Counted from the first letter of the stretch, positions 47,422-61,700 are shown. The stretch is 64,000 nucleotides of DNA from Odiellus spinosus (GCA_963920705.1 OY987227.1:12751602-12815601), one strand, 5' to 3'. Program-made: numbers and translations. The notes: generated from the sequence alone by a model not told the origin.

Positions 47422-48044
47422 CCCTCCCGAAAAAGTAGATTGTGGGGGAATCTTAAATGATCTGAGGAAGGAGGAAAGAGATGACGATAGTTACGTCCCC
47501 TTTTTCTCAAAGGAAGTACGAGATCGTGTCCCCTTTCCCCTGCCCTACACCCAATACCATCCCTTCTCTTAAAGAGCAGATAAAAAATAATAGGAGAAGC
47601 GTGTTTCTTCCTATTTCGGAACAGGCGCCAAAGTGAACCTTTAAACCAGAGTTAGTTTACAGCGGGCATAAAGCTAAGCACCCATTCTTCTCCATAGTAA
47701 ACGGTACCTTAAAAAATAATGGTAGCGTACTTATAGGGGTGTAGCAACCTTAAACTGGTTTTATCCAAGTAGAAAGGCTGAATAGATTGGAACTATTTTT
47801 GAGAACAAGCTCTCGGGGTTTCCTTCGCGCCTAACATCGTTGTATTCAGTTTAATTCCGCGAACAGACATTTTGGAGGCTAACATTTCTGACCCTCTTCC
47901 TTTACATTGGGGTATAAAAAATGGGGCGATATTGTAGCACGTCTATTTGTTTTAACCAAGGAGTATACGGTTGGAAGGAGTTAAATAGGGCAGATTTGTT
48001 GTAACTACCAAATATAACCAGTTTTCTCGGTTTATGTCTTTACA

Positions 48045-48234
48045 TTCCGGAAGAAGGCTTCTGAGGATAAGCAATTTCCCTGATATTTCCAGATGCATGA
48101 AAAATAACCTTTCCGTTTTCACAGTTACACAAATTTCCTTCATTGCCCTAATTTTCTAAAAATTAACGATTTTCTCCAATATTACCCCCTGATATTTCCT
48201 GGTTTTCCAGGTTTGTACAAACCCTAAAAGATAA
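48045..48234. mobile_element. hAT-like repeat fragment
   Basis: Contains caatttccctgatatttcca and ends cctgatatttcctggttttc-caggtttgtacaaaccct. The right end matches the CAGGGTTTGTAC...CCTGGAAAACC family in reverse. Confidence 0.5.
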
Positions 48235-49494
48235 TTAAATTAAAACAGCATGTTAAATGCAGTGTTATTTTTCTATTCAGAATTGGATCTATTTGTGACT
48301 TCATTACTCGTGAAAATTCGATGAAAAATAATTAGATTCATCAAAATAATTAATTCAAAGATCTTCAACTATAACCAGCTTGCGTTTTTAATTTAAAACC
48401 TCGATCAAAAAGTCATATTAACTCATATTAACGGGAAATTATTGGTCTAATACAACATTATATTACATTACACCTTCCCTTTGATGCAATTATTTATCTC
48501 ATTCCAAATATTCATAGCATATACAAAACTGCATCAAGTTTTATCTTTCATTATAAGATATCAGCTAAAGAAGGTGGTTCATTATTTGGCCACCTTTATA
48601 GCACCAATTTCCACAGTTTTCCTAATTTCCCAAATATCCCCTTGACTTTCACTACCTTCTCGAAGTTAAGTAGACTGCGGTTCTAAGTTCTGGGCCATTT
48701 CAACCCCAAATGCTATCGCAATTCGCAAACTAGAACCTATTCGTCTTACTACACGCCACTAAAGGGTTGAAAACGCGAGAATGTTAAGTAATTGGAAGGA
48801 ATTGACGGTATATGGTGGGCCAAAATGATCTCTTTCGTTCTGGACGTGCTACGATTACAATCCCGCAACCTTATTTATATATATATATATAACACAAGCA
48901 GTATACGATTTACTCTATCTAGTCTTCTATGTAAGCGCAATTTTCAGCAAAATCTATTAACCGAAATGATGGCTTCCTATAACTTTGACCTGGAAATACA
49001 TGGTTTATAGTCACGCTGGAATTACGCGGAACTAAGCTTCGTACGCGTGGCAAATTGAGGTTGAAATAAATCTAAAACTCCGTTTAAACGAAAAAGGGTT
49101 TCAGGGTTAGGATGATGGGCTTTCTCTCGGGAATAATGTGAAATCCCTTTCACTAAAACGAGCTTTTCACACCTATGGGACGATTCTTTCCACTCTTAAA
49201 CAGTCTATTTTGGTTTTAGACTAAACAAAAGTGAAGGAAATTATTAAGCTGGTTCTTAAAATCACCTTTCAAAATTATTGATTTTTTTTTAATATTTAAA
49301 TCTTCATTAAATATTGCATCATCTATTATTTACGATGCTCACGGTGATGTTAGTTTAAACTGGCTTTATTTTTAAGCAAAAAACTTTTTAATTTTCCGGA
49401 AAGTTATAACCCCTACATCATACCTTCTCGCACCTTAACCTGTAGAGAATGCAATAAGATATTCTGTAAAAGTCAAATGCCACAATCGTTGGCA

Positions 49495-49705
49495 TTTCAA
49501 ATTCCCTGACCATCTTTTATTTAGTCAGGGAAAATCCCTGACTAAATAACTATTCATTCCTCATTTTTTAAAGATTTCACCTGGCACGATCCATCTTTAC
49601 GTTTCCCAGACATTTTCGCGGAATTTTTAAATTCCCTGATTTTACTCTGACCTTTTGGTCCCATTTTCAACTTCCCCGATTTTTCCTGACCGGTGGTAAA
49701 CACTG
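49495..49705. mobile_element. hAT-like repeat fragment
   Basis: Several attccctga phrases, right end tttcctgaccggtggtaaac-actg, which in reverse begins cagtgtttacc. Also an internal palindrome tagtcagggaaaatccctgacta at about 49522-49545. Confidence 0.5.
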
Positions 49706-50673
49706 TATTGGACTATTTCTCGCTTCAGCTTCTGACTAGTCATAGGTGGTTTGTTAAAATGTTATTCCGTAGTTAGGAAATAGTTTCCCTCGAGGTACGA
49801 TTAAGTGTTTATAAAGCCTATTTTTTATATATTCCCAAGTAACTATCCACTAAGCCTTGGTAAATGAATATACGCTTGCACGCGATGGGTTTCTATTACG
49901 TTTTTAAAAAGACTTGGCATAAACTTATTGTTATTTTTTACTAATCATAGTTATTAAACCATTATTTTTTAATGTAATCAGTTGTTTATTGAACCAAAAA
50001 TATCATAATTAACTTTGTAATTGGGTTTCAAAGTTTATTGACTGGAAACCACTGGGTATAAAAAATGATTTCAACAAAAATACGTTTCGGAATCGAACCC
50101 TTGGCGAGGTTGAAGTGAAGTTTCAAATCAGGGGCCTGTAGTATACATACAGTACAAGCAACGTAGAAAATGGGGGGATTCTTTCTTCCGATAAAAACCA
50201 CCCTTACAAACCCTCGACTATACTCATTGGCAGATAAGAGAGGCCCCGAAACACTACAGTTTGCCGTTTAACTAATTTTCACGAGACAATAAAGAAATGT
50301 TGAGGAGGAAAAGAGAAAGAAGGCGTTTAGAAAATACACTCTCTCGCAATTTTAGTACGTACTTTACGCGTTAACTCAACGAGGAAAAACAGATCGCGTC
50401 GAGCGACTCGAAAATATTCCCAAACCAGACGTTTATATCCATTATTTCCTAGTCCGACGTATAATACCTGCAGTGGAGAGCCGAGTCGTTATTATTCTAA
50501 TGCGTTCTTCTTAAAAATAATATAGGTTGGCGTGGAACAACTTGGAACAGTCCCGAGTATAAAAAGAAGCTAGGGTATAGAAAAAGTGATCGAGGGGGAT
50601 TGAAAAAACCATTAAAAGTGGCTTATTTTGCTCCAGAAAAAAACCTTAGGGCTATAGTAACGGGAGTAAAAGG

Positions 50674-50703
<30 letters not shown>
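50674..50703 (+). repeat. A(30) homopolymer
   Basis: 30 consecutive A on the plus strand, the longest of the seven tracts. Confidence 0.95.
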
Positions 50704-50709
<6 letters not shown>

Positions 50710-51424
50710 AATCCATTTTTCAGCAGTATGTCCACCACTATTTGGTCATAGACAATGGAAAAGAGAAAACAGATTAGGAGCTGCGCGGGAAGACGTTCGT
50801 ACCGTCGAAAGAATCTGTTACTGGTATACCAAAGTAATTTTATATACTGTGGTATATGCAGATTTTCTAGACAAGGTTGTTGGTGGTAACAAGTAATAAT
50901 ATATAAGAAAAAAGCTCTAGGGAATCCGATTCATACGGTATTTTAGATAATATATGATTATGGTACCAAGCCATAGTGGAATCTTGTCATAAATAATTTT
51001 ACTTGGTTCCTTAAGAAAGGAAAGAGCCTAAAAAGTTTCCAGAAACCGAAATTTGAAACTGATTCTGACTTTGGATGGTATTTGGAAGAACTTCAAATCC
51101 TCTTGTTGAAAATAACTAACAAAAAGAACACCTTATAGAAGAAAAAAACATCTTATGTTTTACTTTGGAAAATTAGGTTCGTTACAAGAGTCCAATACTG
51201 CGGGTGTAAGTGTAAAGTTTCACTCTCATACACGTATAGATTGAACGAGAACGAATGTAATGTTAAAATAATTTAAAGAAAAATTGTGTGACCTCCTTTG
51301 CTAAACTCTTATCGACGTGAAAATATCGGATAAATTCTGATATGGCCTAAAAAAATAAAATAAAAAATAAATATTGATGGAAACCCTGAAACGAATTGCA
51401 TTCTTACTAAGTCAATTTAAACTT

Positions 51425-51511
51425 AATTTGGTATCACACTCAAAGCTATATGCTCCATAAACAGATCATAAAATAGCGAAAAGCCTAGCGTTGTACGTGG
51501 TATCAAATCTA
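51425..51511. mobile_element. Small hairpin element, distant relative of 7933-8049
   Basis: Left end atttggtatcacactcaaagct; right end agcgttgtacgtggtatcaaat; the two are imperfect inverted repeats. The centre (51450-51469) matches 8363-8381 nearly exactly. Confidence 0.45.
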
Positions 51512-54500
51512 GGTGAAATACATCAAACACTAAGGTCCAGATCCTAAACATTCAACACCAACTATAAAACGATCCGACTAAAACTAGAAGTAGAAGGAGC
51601 TAATAGGAGAAAGGAGACACTCTGCATCTATATAATACTTTAGTTATGTAATATAGGAGTTTTACCATCTTCCCTGAATGGTTGCCAGTCTTACTGTACG
51701 AATCTGCTTCCTATAAGTAAGCCTGAATAAAAGTACAAAAGGTTGTTTCTTAATTTTTGAGTCGTTATAAACGATAATAAATCATCCGAAGTTTCAAAGT
51801 AAGATAAAAGAGAGGTGGTCAACGCGTACGCGCCCAGAAACTAAGGACAATTGGGACTTTAAACATCGAACTTAACTCCACTAAGTTGCCATTCTGCAAG
51901 GCTATCATCATACCCCCACAAAATCCACTCTTTCTCCCCTCCGACGATACTTTTTCTTTAGCCATATTTTACCCGGCGCTGATTGGTGGAATACCAGAAT
52001 GGGAGGGCCAATCACCAAACGTCACCGTGCTAAGTCTCTAGTACCTCGGAATTTAACGGAATGTGGACTATTCCATTTACTGTAACCTGACGCTAATTTC
52101 CCCACCTTCTCGGAGGTTCGTATAAGACTCCTATTATAAGAAACTCCCTACAATGTGGTATAGTATGAAAGTGGTCATACTTTTAACGTTAAAACTCGGT
52201 AACAACAAGATTTGACCAATCTGGTGAGGGACTTCCTAACTCCCTAACTCTCTGTACTCCAATAATTTGTATTCCAGTTTTAACTTCAAATCGAAAGTTA
52301 AAAGGGCCTAACTCTTACATTTTATTATACTAGTGCAATTACCACGGGGCTAGTGGCACTTCTCCCGTTATGGCCTTCTGCTAAAAGTTTTGCAATATTT
52401 TTGCAAAGATGGTCTTACAAGACTTTTGATTACGTTGCATTATCTACCTGGTATGAACTATAAACACTGTTATAAGGGGGAAGAGGGTAGAAATTCGAAT
52501 CAATAGATATCGGATTCTTTATCGATTACTATAAGGCTCCTTCCTTGAAAATTCCCTCCGCTGTAGAAACTGTCTTGGGGGAAGCCAACTATATAGTGTG
52601 AGAGATGGGGAGTTAGAGGGGAGAGTCGAGAAAAACCTATATATTTTTCCAGACTAAAACAGATGTGACTACCTAAGACGGAGGAGTAATACAAGTAGGA
52701 AAAGCTCCCCACTTATATTATAGGTTCGAAAGAAGAAGAAAAAAAAATATCAATATCGTCTCCCCGATTTCCCGACCCGTCACATCACAATGCAGTATGA
52801 CATACATAGCCAAGGCTTAGCTCGAAATTATTACCTAATTTTATTAAGGTCCCCTTGTATTGGTAAGCCTAAATGTTTTCGTTTCAAAATTAAGGGAGTA
52901 ATAGCCTTTTTAAATATCGGTAATTAATCATTTTGGTATGCAAAGAGCTTCAAACCAAAAATATCGGTATTCAATAAAAAAAAAATTAATTTTAACCATC
53001 ATTTTGCCTAAATTATAACTAAGTTTAGGATTATTACTAAGTAAGAAAGAATTTTAGAAATCTAGAGTACAATGGAATTATGCCCACGAACGGAACCGAA
53101 ATCCACAAACAAAAAATACAGGTCCAACATAATTTTAAATTTTTAGCCACGTCTTATTATAAAAGTACGCGTACAATATAACATTAAAATTAAGGCCTAT
53201 TTCTATACTATAAATTAAACTAATTGAAAGGCAAGCAGTTTATTGGATCACGCGCGAAGGGTTTAACTAAACTCGTGGGATATGAAGCAATGATATCGGG
53301 CGGGTATTCATTGATCCTTTGAATGAGGGGATTGGTATTAGTCTGCAGGCGATAATCCCAAGTCATAAACATCGTAGGGCATTAATTGCCTTATCTCGCG
53401 CGCGGATGATTAGGAAGGAACAAGGCGGGACCCCCATTGTTTCACCATTTATAGCCGCTATAGATCTCCAACAAGTTCGGACTACAAACAAAGCCATGTA
53501 CATTTCATGTGCGCGTGTAAATGCTTGATTTACGAGAAAACTAATCTATATTTGAATATGGTTTTAATCGGGGTTTCGGAAGGAGGGAACTTATAATTAT
53601 GATCATAGTGTAAACGAAAAACGTATTTTAAAATAAGAGTAAATATTAATTCATTCAATTTTGGGGCAGTGGAAACATTTTTACAGGGACCCAATAGGAA
53701 ATACATTAGCTTACTTCACCCTAGGAAATGGCTTTTCCGTAAAAATAGGAGCGAATAACAATTCATTCATGAGGCAGAAGAATCATTTCAACCATGGGAA
53801 ACCATTCCTGAATTGGTATGATAATTTTGGTTTTAACTTAACGTTTTCGGTGAATTGAATAAATGAAGTTGTGAAATTTTAAACTGCGTCAATTATAACG
53901 GTGATTTAACATCATCATAATATACTGTTGTAAATTAAGAGTAAAAAACTAAGTAACATGTTCTATTTTGTTAATTATTTTAATTGAGATTAGTGTTTAG
54001 AAAACCAAATTATCAATATGATTTACGCACAACTTATCAATTTGCGAGTGGTTTGTTTAAAATTTTAACCAACTTCAAATATATAATACGTACATGAAAA
54101 ACGAATCACCAATCGCGTTAAAAAGAGCAGCTACAGAAAAGAGAAATGAATTTTCACACGCACATATTGGAATAAAATCTGTGTCTACGAAAGAACCGTA
54201 ATAGGGGAGTAAATAATATAGGGATTCTACGGTGTATAGGGTAGCAGAGGTTACAATCTAGGGTTTAAAAGGTCAGGGTGTTCTTCCCTCCCTCGCGTTT
54301 TTAGTCTATATCCAATAATGGGATGTTGATCCCTCAAATTGCGGATTTTCCACCGCAGAACCACGAACGGAACGTCCCTATTTTGGTATATACTCATATT
54401 CAAAAACTATTCTCTTAAAATGACGCGATAAAGGTACATTGGGAAAGGAGTGAAAAACCGTGCACAATTTCGCTTCGAAAATCCCACACATATAACTTTG

Positions 54501-55074
54501 TTTCCATTACTTGAAATAAGTCAAACGGACTCCGTAATCGTATATCAAGATTACTCTAGACTTCGAGAAGGGAGTTAGAATAGTATCCTACAGCGTTTGG
54601 AAATGGTTTTAGGATCGCGTGATTTTGAAGTTGCGAAAAAAGATTCATCCCTAAACGGGAGAAAGAACGAGGAGAAAATAGAGTCGTCCCGGCGAATATT
54701 AGACTAAGGGGGCTATTGGGGCTGAGGTTGGGGGCCACGTTCCCCGCTCCAAAACTATCAGGTTGGTATAAAAATCCCCTATAGCTCCATCACCCCAAAT
54801 CAGGCACCCCTCGTTGCCTTTTACAACCGAGGGTCTCATGCTCTTCTCCTATCTCCGCGGCATTCACCTCAAACTCAGATGTTCTAGAGAAGAGACAGAG
54901 GAATGGAGAGGATATCAAAATGGTGGAACTTATAATAAAGGCGAGCTAGAGAGAATGCAAATTTTTGGCGAAATGATAATCATTTTCTGCTCAAATTAGC
55001 CACAAGAGACAAACATGTACGTATCGCGTGTTTTAGGCCACCTTTTTCGAAATTAAATACATTCTAGAGGTACG

Positions 55075-55240
55075 TTTTAGGTTATTTTAAATTCTCTGAC
55101 TATCTTTGAGCATTTGTTCTGACTAAATGACTATATTATGATTCCCTTAATTCCGCGACATCATTTGTAGAGAGATCCACCCTTTTATCAAATTTCGTTA
55201 CAGAATTACCAGAGTTTTTCCCTGAGCTATTAACATTACA
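55075..55240. mobile_element. Decayed hAT-like repeat fragment
   Basis: Phrases aaattctctgactatcttt, ctgactaaatgactat and agtttttccctgagc follow the same order as in 49495-49705, with heavy divergence. Confidence 0.35.
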
Positions 55241-56214
55241 CCAACTTCTCCTAAATGAGCAGTATAAATATATAGAGATTCAAAAAAAATTGTAAGTTGA
55301 AATAGGTTGAAGTACTGTTCAATTTTCGTGAAATATATATTTTTTTTCGCTTAAATAAAAATCTAGCTAGACTAGAATATATTGTCGAAATATTGCAATA
55401 ATACTTGAAAAAATTACGAAAATAATATTATTATTCTAAATTATTTTTAAAATATGTAATATTAAATCATAATGCTGGATATAAATTTTAATATTCCTTC
55501 CCTTTAATAGCGACATGAACACTCGCTATAACTCGTACAATAGGAGGAGTGACGTACTATTATATGAGTGAGTCCGTGACTTTATCTACATGGTATAGTA
55601 GGCCTAACACCGGTTGGTTTTATTTCCACCTAATCATAATAAAAAAAAATATCCTATCGGACACCCCTTAGTCGTTCCACCGGGGTTCATTTCGATATTT
55701 AGTCTCCATCAGTTCCCGTACCGGTTTTATCCTCAGTTAATAGCGGGTCTAGTCATTTCACGGAGAGGGCTCTCTTTTCTAATGGTCATAATAGAACGAA
55801 AGAGACCAGAGAGTGAGAAAGAGAAGCCCGTAGGCCAGTGGAGGATATTCCGCCCCATCTGGTCAACGAGTAGTGACAGAAGTTGATGGGAATGACCAAT
55901 TCAGCGAACCTAATCCCCCTTATAACGCCGCTTATACAACATAACCTCCCGCGCACTATAAAGTCGCGCACACTGGGAATCACGTCCAGTTTTCAGTGTT
56001 GGAATCATACCGGTTAGTTCAGAGGGCAAAGACTGGCTTCTTTTACGAACTGGAAACTCAAAGTTATTCGGACACTAAGTTATGGGTAACGAGGTACGAA
56101 GGGATCATCAGTCTTGTAGAATAACGGATGTGTTTTAGCACTCTAGAAAGAACTAAAAATGACTGGACAATTTCAAATTAAACATAATAATGAAAACATG
56201 GTATATCGAGACAT

Positions 56215-56520
56215 TTCCTGACTAATTAATATTACGTGAATTTATTCTTACGAACGAGCTCGAGCCAATTCTCACTTTTTATTTGACATAGTTCTTCAAT
56301 CAGGGTCGATAGTTTACTCAGAATATGAGAAAATAATTTAACCTTCAGTTAAATATTTTCAGTTTAAAATAATTATTAATTCGTCAGCCAATCATAAACA
56401 CTTCCTTGACTTATTTCATTTATCTGACCATATGGGCTCATTTTCAAATTCCCTGGCCTTTTGAGTTAATTTTAAAATTACCAGACTTTTTCAGGTTTCT
56501 AGGTCGTGTACGAAGCCTGT
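56215..56520. mobile_element. hAT-like non-autonomous element, second copy
   Basis: gaatttattcttacgaacga through gatagtttactcag matches the inside of the copy at 39137-39410. Right part ttttcaaattccctggcc and aggtcgtgtacgaagcctgt match the family end. Confidence 0.55.
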
Positions 56521-57156
56521 CTTTATATTTTTCCCATAAATTTTACAATTATCAGCTTAAAAAACGGTTTCAAAAAGAGGGCAGCCACTCCTATTCTTAA
56601 AGCCACTTTCACATATAAGCCTTCGTTATATATTACAATTTAAATCAAATTTAAGAATTAATTACTCGCCTATAAAGTCATTTTTGTGTCGTTTTAAGAT
56701 TGCTCCTATATATTCACAATTGGTTTGAGATTTGATTTCATTGGGTACAAAATTATTCTATAAAATAGTTTAAAATACTTTAGTTGCTATAATGGAACTC
56801 TTGGTTTGGGCGTGCTGAAATCCGAAACTGCATTTTTCGTAGTAACTATTAGAGGGGAGCTCTGGGGTGACACGTGGCGCGTGTGGGCATTGCTTGGGGT
56901 CAGAGTATTTCGGGTATATCTCTCTTACTCTCGCTCTTTCTAGCGAATGGACGTGATAGGACAATTCCCTCTCCTCTTATCTAAATTATAGTCTACTATA
57001 TACCGCGTAAGCTAGGGATCAAAGCGAACGACGCCACTAGGACTAGAATATCTATATATTGAACGTTAATACAAATATACTAATGGTTTTAAGCTTAGCA
57101 TTGACCGAAAGTACTGGTTTAATAATGATTTTAAAACTCTTCTATTGTGAAATGAG

Positions 57157-57184
<28 letters not shown>
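57157..57184 (+). repeat. A(28) homopolymer
   Basis: 28 consecutive A on the plus strand. Confidence 0.95.
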
Positions 57185-57187
<3 letters not shown>

Positions 57188-57829
57188 CACGATTAGCTTT
57201 GGCCTATTTTAATTAAAAATATATATATTATACCGTAATAGTTTACTAATCTATCCAAAATTAGCTCCAATTTCAATTAGGAATTCTAACTTCGGTCGTA
57301 TTTAAATTTATCTGCAAAGCTTGAAATGTTATCTTTAGCTTTTTTCCAAAATTTCCCCGAAAACAGCTTTCAAAAGCCTGATGTCAAGTCAGAAATTCAA
57401 AAGGCCTAAATTCGACGCTGATAAAATAGAGAAATGAAAGAACTACAGAAAACTCAAATTCACTAGATTATGAATAAAACCTAACGAGAACTAGACCAGA
57501 TCAATAGTACTAAAATTTTGGGTATATTTAGTTCAAGAGCAGAAGTTTAACGAAAGTTAAGGCGGAATAATTCACAATGTTAAACCTAATATAAAAAAAA
57601 ATAGATTAAATTACACCAAAAAGTATGTAACAGGAGTATGAATATGCGGTTTGCTATCTATCCGTAAAATATATACTCCTGTTCAAAGCAATTTTACAAA
57701 ACTAATATTTTACAAATATTTTACATTGAGTATTAATCCTCTATAGCTGCAATATTACTGTACTGTGAAACCATATTCAGTAAATTATATTTAATTTTGC
57801 ATAATTTAAAGGTATGGAAATTTAACATG

Positions 57830-58792
57830 GCGAATCTGGATTTTATACATGGTATTTTGACATTATGATGAACTGATCGCGCTCAACTCGCTTTAATGTA
57901 AAGAGGACCCCAAAACCAACCGAAATCCAACAAAAAAAGATTCAGATTCGAAACTTTATTTTTGGCAATTGTTGAACTCCGCGAAAAATCACAAAATTTC
58001 ATTCTCCCTTTTTTCAGTTTTTCGTATTTTTCGAAAATGGCTAAAAATAAAGTTTCGAATCTGGAACTTTTTTGATGGATTTCGGTTGATTTTGGGGTCC
58101 TATTTCCATTAAAGCGAGTTCGGAGGGATCCGTTTATCCGTTTTGTCAAATTAAAATAATTTAAATTCAGATTTCGCATGCTAATCTCTATAGGGTCCCA
58201 ATTAATGTTTTATTTAAATTATTTGGTTGATTTTACCCGGGTTTTTTCTCGTTAAAAGACACTTAAACGACGTAATTATTATTTTCGTAACTAATTACGA
58301 GGAAAAAACCCGGTCAGAATGAATTAGATACTCAAAATAATACATTATCCGCGCCCTATGGGTTTTTATAATGGAGGATCTGGATTTTAAATATTTTATT
58401 TTGACAAAACTAATGAACTGATTGGTCTGAACTCGCTTTAATGGAAATAGGACCTCAAAAGCAACCGAAATCCATCAAAAAAAAAAAAAAAAATCAGATT
58501 CGAAACTTTATTTTTGACATTTTCGAACTCGTCGAAAATCACAAAATTTCATTCTCCCTTTTTTCGCTTTTTCTTTTTTTTTGAAAATGGCCAAAAATAA
58601 AGTTTCGAATCCGGAACTTTTTTTGATGGATTTCGGTTGCTTTTGAGGTCCTATTTCCATTAAAGCGAGTTCAGACCGATCAGGTCATTATTTTTGTCAA
58701 AATAAAATATTTAAAATCCAGATTCCCCATTATAAAAAACCCGGGTAAAATCAACCAAATAAAACATTAATTGTTGGCCCTATGGAGATTAA
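57830..58792. repeat. Diverged and rearranged copies at the left edge of the satellite
   Basis: Two relatives of the satellite monomer's main palindrome lie at about 57830-58190 and 58375-58740. In both, the stretch between the arms reads aatcacaaaatttcattctc-cctttttt, the reverse complement of the aaaaaaggga-gaaagaaattttgtgatt found in the regular array. A reverse-oriented copy of the second palindrome (cccgggttttttctcgttaa...) sits at 58235-58320 between them. The first copy is the most diverged, as expected at an array edge. Confidence 0.85.
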
Positions 58793-61700
58793 CATGGCGA
58801 AATCTGATTTTAAACATTTTATTTTGACAAAACTAATGAACTGATCGGTCTGAACTCGCTTTAATGGAAATAGGACCCCAAAACCAACCGAAATCCACCA
58901 AAAAAAGTTCCAGATTCGAAACTTTATTTTTGGCCATTTTCGAAAAAACGAAAAAAGGGAGAAAGAAATTTTGTGATTTTCGCCGAGTTCGAAAATGTCA
59001 AAAATAAAGTTTCGAATCCGGAACTTTTTTTGATGGATTTCGGTTGCTTTTGAGGTCCTATTTCCATTAAAGCGAGTTCAGACCGATCAGGTCATTAGTT
59101 TTGTCAAAATAAAATATTTAAAATCCAGATTCCCCATTATAAAAACCCATAGGGCGCGGATAATGTATTATTTTGAGTATTTAATTCATTCTGACCGGGC
59201 TTTTTCATCGTCATTAGTAACGTAAATAATAATTACGTCGTTTAAGTGTCTTTTAACGAGAAAAAACCCGGGTAAAATCAACCAAATAAATCAAATAAAA
59301 CATTAATTGTTGGCCCTATGGAGATTATCATGGCGAAATCTGATTTTAAACATTTTATTTTGACAAAACTAATGAACTGATCGGTCTGAACTCGCTTTAA
59401 TGGAAATAAGACTCCAAAACCAACCGAAATCCACCAAAAAAAGTTCCAGATTCGAAACTTTATTTTTGGCCATTTTCGAAAAAACGAAAAAAGGGAGAAA
59501 GAAATTTTGTGATTTTCGCCTAGTTCGAAAATGTCAAAAATAAAGTTTCGAATCCGGAACTTTTTTTGATGGATTTCGGTTGCTTTTGAGGTCCTATTTC
59601 CATTAAAGCGAGTTCAGACCGATCAGGTCATTAGTTTTGTCAAAATAAAATATTTAAAATCCAGATTCCCCATTATAAAAACCCATAGGGCGCGGATAAT
59701 GTATTATTTTGAGTATTTAATTCATTCTGACCGGGTTTTTTCATCGTCATTAGTAACGTAAATAATAATTACGTCGTTTAAGTGTCTTTTAACGAGAAAA
59801 AACCCGGGTAAAATCAACCAAATAAATCAAATAAAACATTAATTGTTGGCCCTATGGAGATTATCATGGCGAAATCTGATTTTAAACATTTTATTTTGAC
59901 AAAACTAATGAACTGATCGGTCTGAACTCGCTTTAATGGAAATAAAACCCCAAAACCAACCGAAATCCACCAAAAAAAGTTCCAGATTCGAAACTTTATT
60001 TTTGGCCATTTTCGAAAAAACGAAAAAAGGGAGAAAGAAATTTTGTGATTTTCGCCGAGTTCGAAAATGTCAAAAATAAAGTTTCGAATCCGGAACTTTT
60101 TTTGATGGATTTTGGTTGCTTTTGAGGTCCTATTTCCATTAAAGCGAGTTCAGACCGATCAGGTCATTAGTTTTGTCAAAATAAAATATTTAAAATCCAG
60201 ATTCCCCATTATAAAAACCCATAGGGCGCGGATAATGTATTATTTTGAGTATTTAATTCATTCTGACCGGGTTTTTTCATCGTCATTAGTAACGTAAATA
60301 ATAATTACGTCGTTTAAGTGTCTTTTAACGAGAAAAAACCCGGGTAAAATCAACCAAATAAATCAAATAAAACATTAATTGTTGGCCCTATGGAGATTAT
60401 CATGGCGAAATCTGATTTTAAACATTTTATTTTGACAAAACTAATGAACTGATCGGTCTGAACTCGCTTTAATGGAAATAAGACTCCAAAACCAACCGAA
60501 ATCCACCAAAAAAAGTTCCAGATTCGAAACTTTATTTTTGGCCATTTTCGAAAAAACGAAAAAAGGGAGAAAGAAATTTTGTGATTTTCGCCTAGTTCGA
60601 AAATGTCAAAAATAAAGTTTCGAATCCGGAACTTTTTTTGATGGATTTCGGTTGCTTTTGAGGTCCTATTTCCATTAAAGCGAGTTCAGACCGATCAGGT
60701 CATTAGTTTTGTCAAAATAAAATATTTAAAATCCAGATTCCCCATTATAAAAACCCATAGGGCGCGGATAATGTATTATTTTGAGTATTTAATTCATTCT
60801 GACCGGGTTTTTTCATCGTCATTAGTAACGTAAATAATAATTACGTCGTTTAAGTGTCTTTTAACGAGAAAAAACCCGGGTAAAATCAACCAAATAAATC
60901 AAATAAAACATTAATTGTTGGCCCTATGGAGATTATCATGGCGAAATCTGATTTTAAACATTTTATTTTGACAAAACTAATGAACTGATCGGTCTGAACT
61001 CGCTTTAATGGAAATAAGACCCCAAAACCAACCGAAATCCACCAAAAAAAGTTCCAGATTCGAAACTTTATTTTTGGCCATTTTCGAAAAAACGAAAAAA
61101 GGGAGAAAGAAATTTTGTGATTTTCGCCGAGTTCGAAAATGTCAAAAATAAAGTTTCGAATCCGGAACTTTTTTTGATGGATTTTGGTTGCTTTTGAGGT
61201 CCTATTTCCATTAAAGCGAGTTCAGACCGATCAGGTCATTAGTTTTGTCAAAATAAAATATTTAAAATCCAGATTCCCCATTATAAAAACCCATAGGGCG
61301 CGGATAATGTATTATTTTGAGTATTTAATTCATTCTGACCGGGTTTTTTCATCGTCATTAGTAACGTAAATAATAATTACGTCGTTTAAGTGTCTTTTAA
61401 CGAGAAAAAACCCGGGTAAAATCAACCAAATAAATCAAATAAAACATTAATTGTTGGCCCTATGGAGATTATCATGGCGAAATCTGATTTTAAACATTTT
61501 ATTTTGACAAAACTAATGAACTGATCGGTCTGAACTCGCTTTAATGGAAATAAGACTCCAAAACCAACCGAAATCCACCAAAAAAAGTTCCAGATTCGAA
61601 ACTTTATTTTTGGCCATTTTCGAAAAAACGAAAAAAGGGAGAAAGAAATTTTGTGATTTTCGCCTAGTTCGAAAATGTCAAAAATAAAGTTTCGAATCCG

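Larger units (their letters stand above)
33228..57829. other. Sequence upstream of the first visible exon: presumed first intron(s) of the kinase gene
   Basis: 24.6 kb with no exon I recognise. I looked for the family's Gly-rich loop (LGKGQTG with a G|GT donor) on the minus strand and found no acceptable match. Contains AGGCTTAG cluster 33830-34280, hairpin 37301-37403, hAT-like fragments, composite foldback 38170-38750, a CpG-rich patch 40550-40970, A tracts and microsatellites ((GA)n at 42049-42060 and 46024-46036, (AT)n at 48876-48891). The remainder is AT-rich with nothing I can name. It could equally hold the true promoter, which I cannot identify by eye. Confidence 0.6.
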
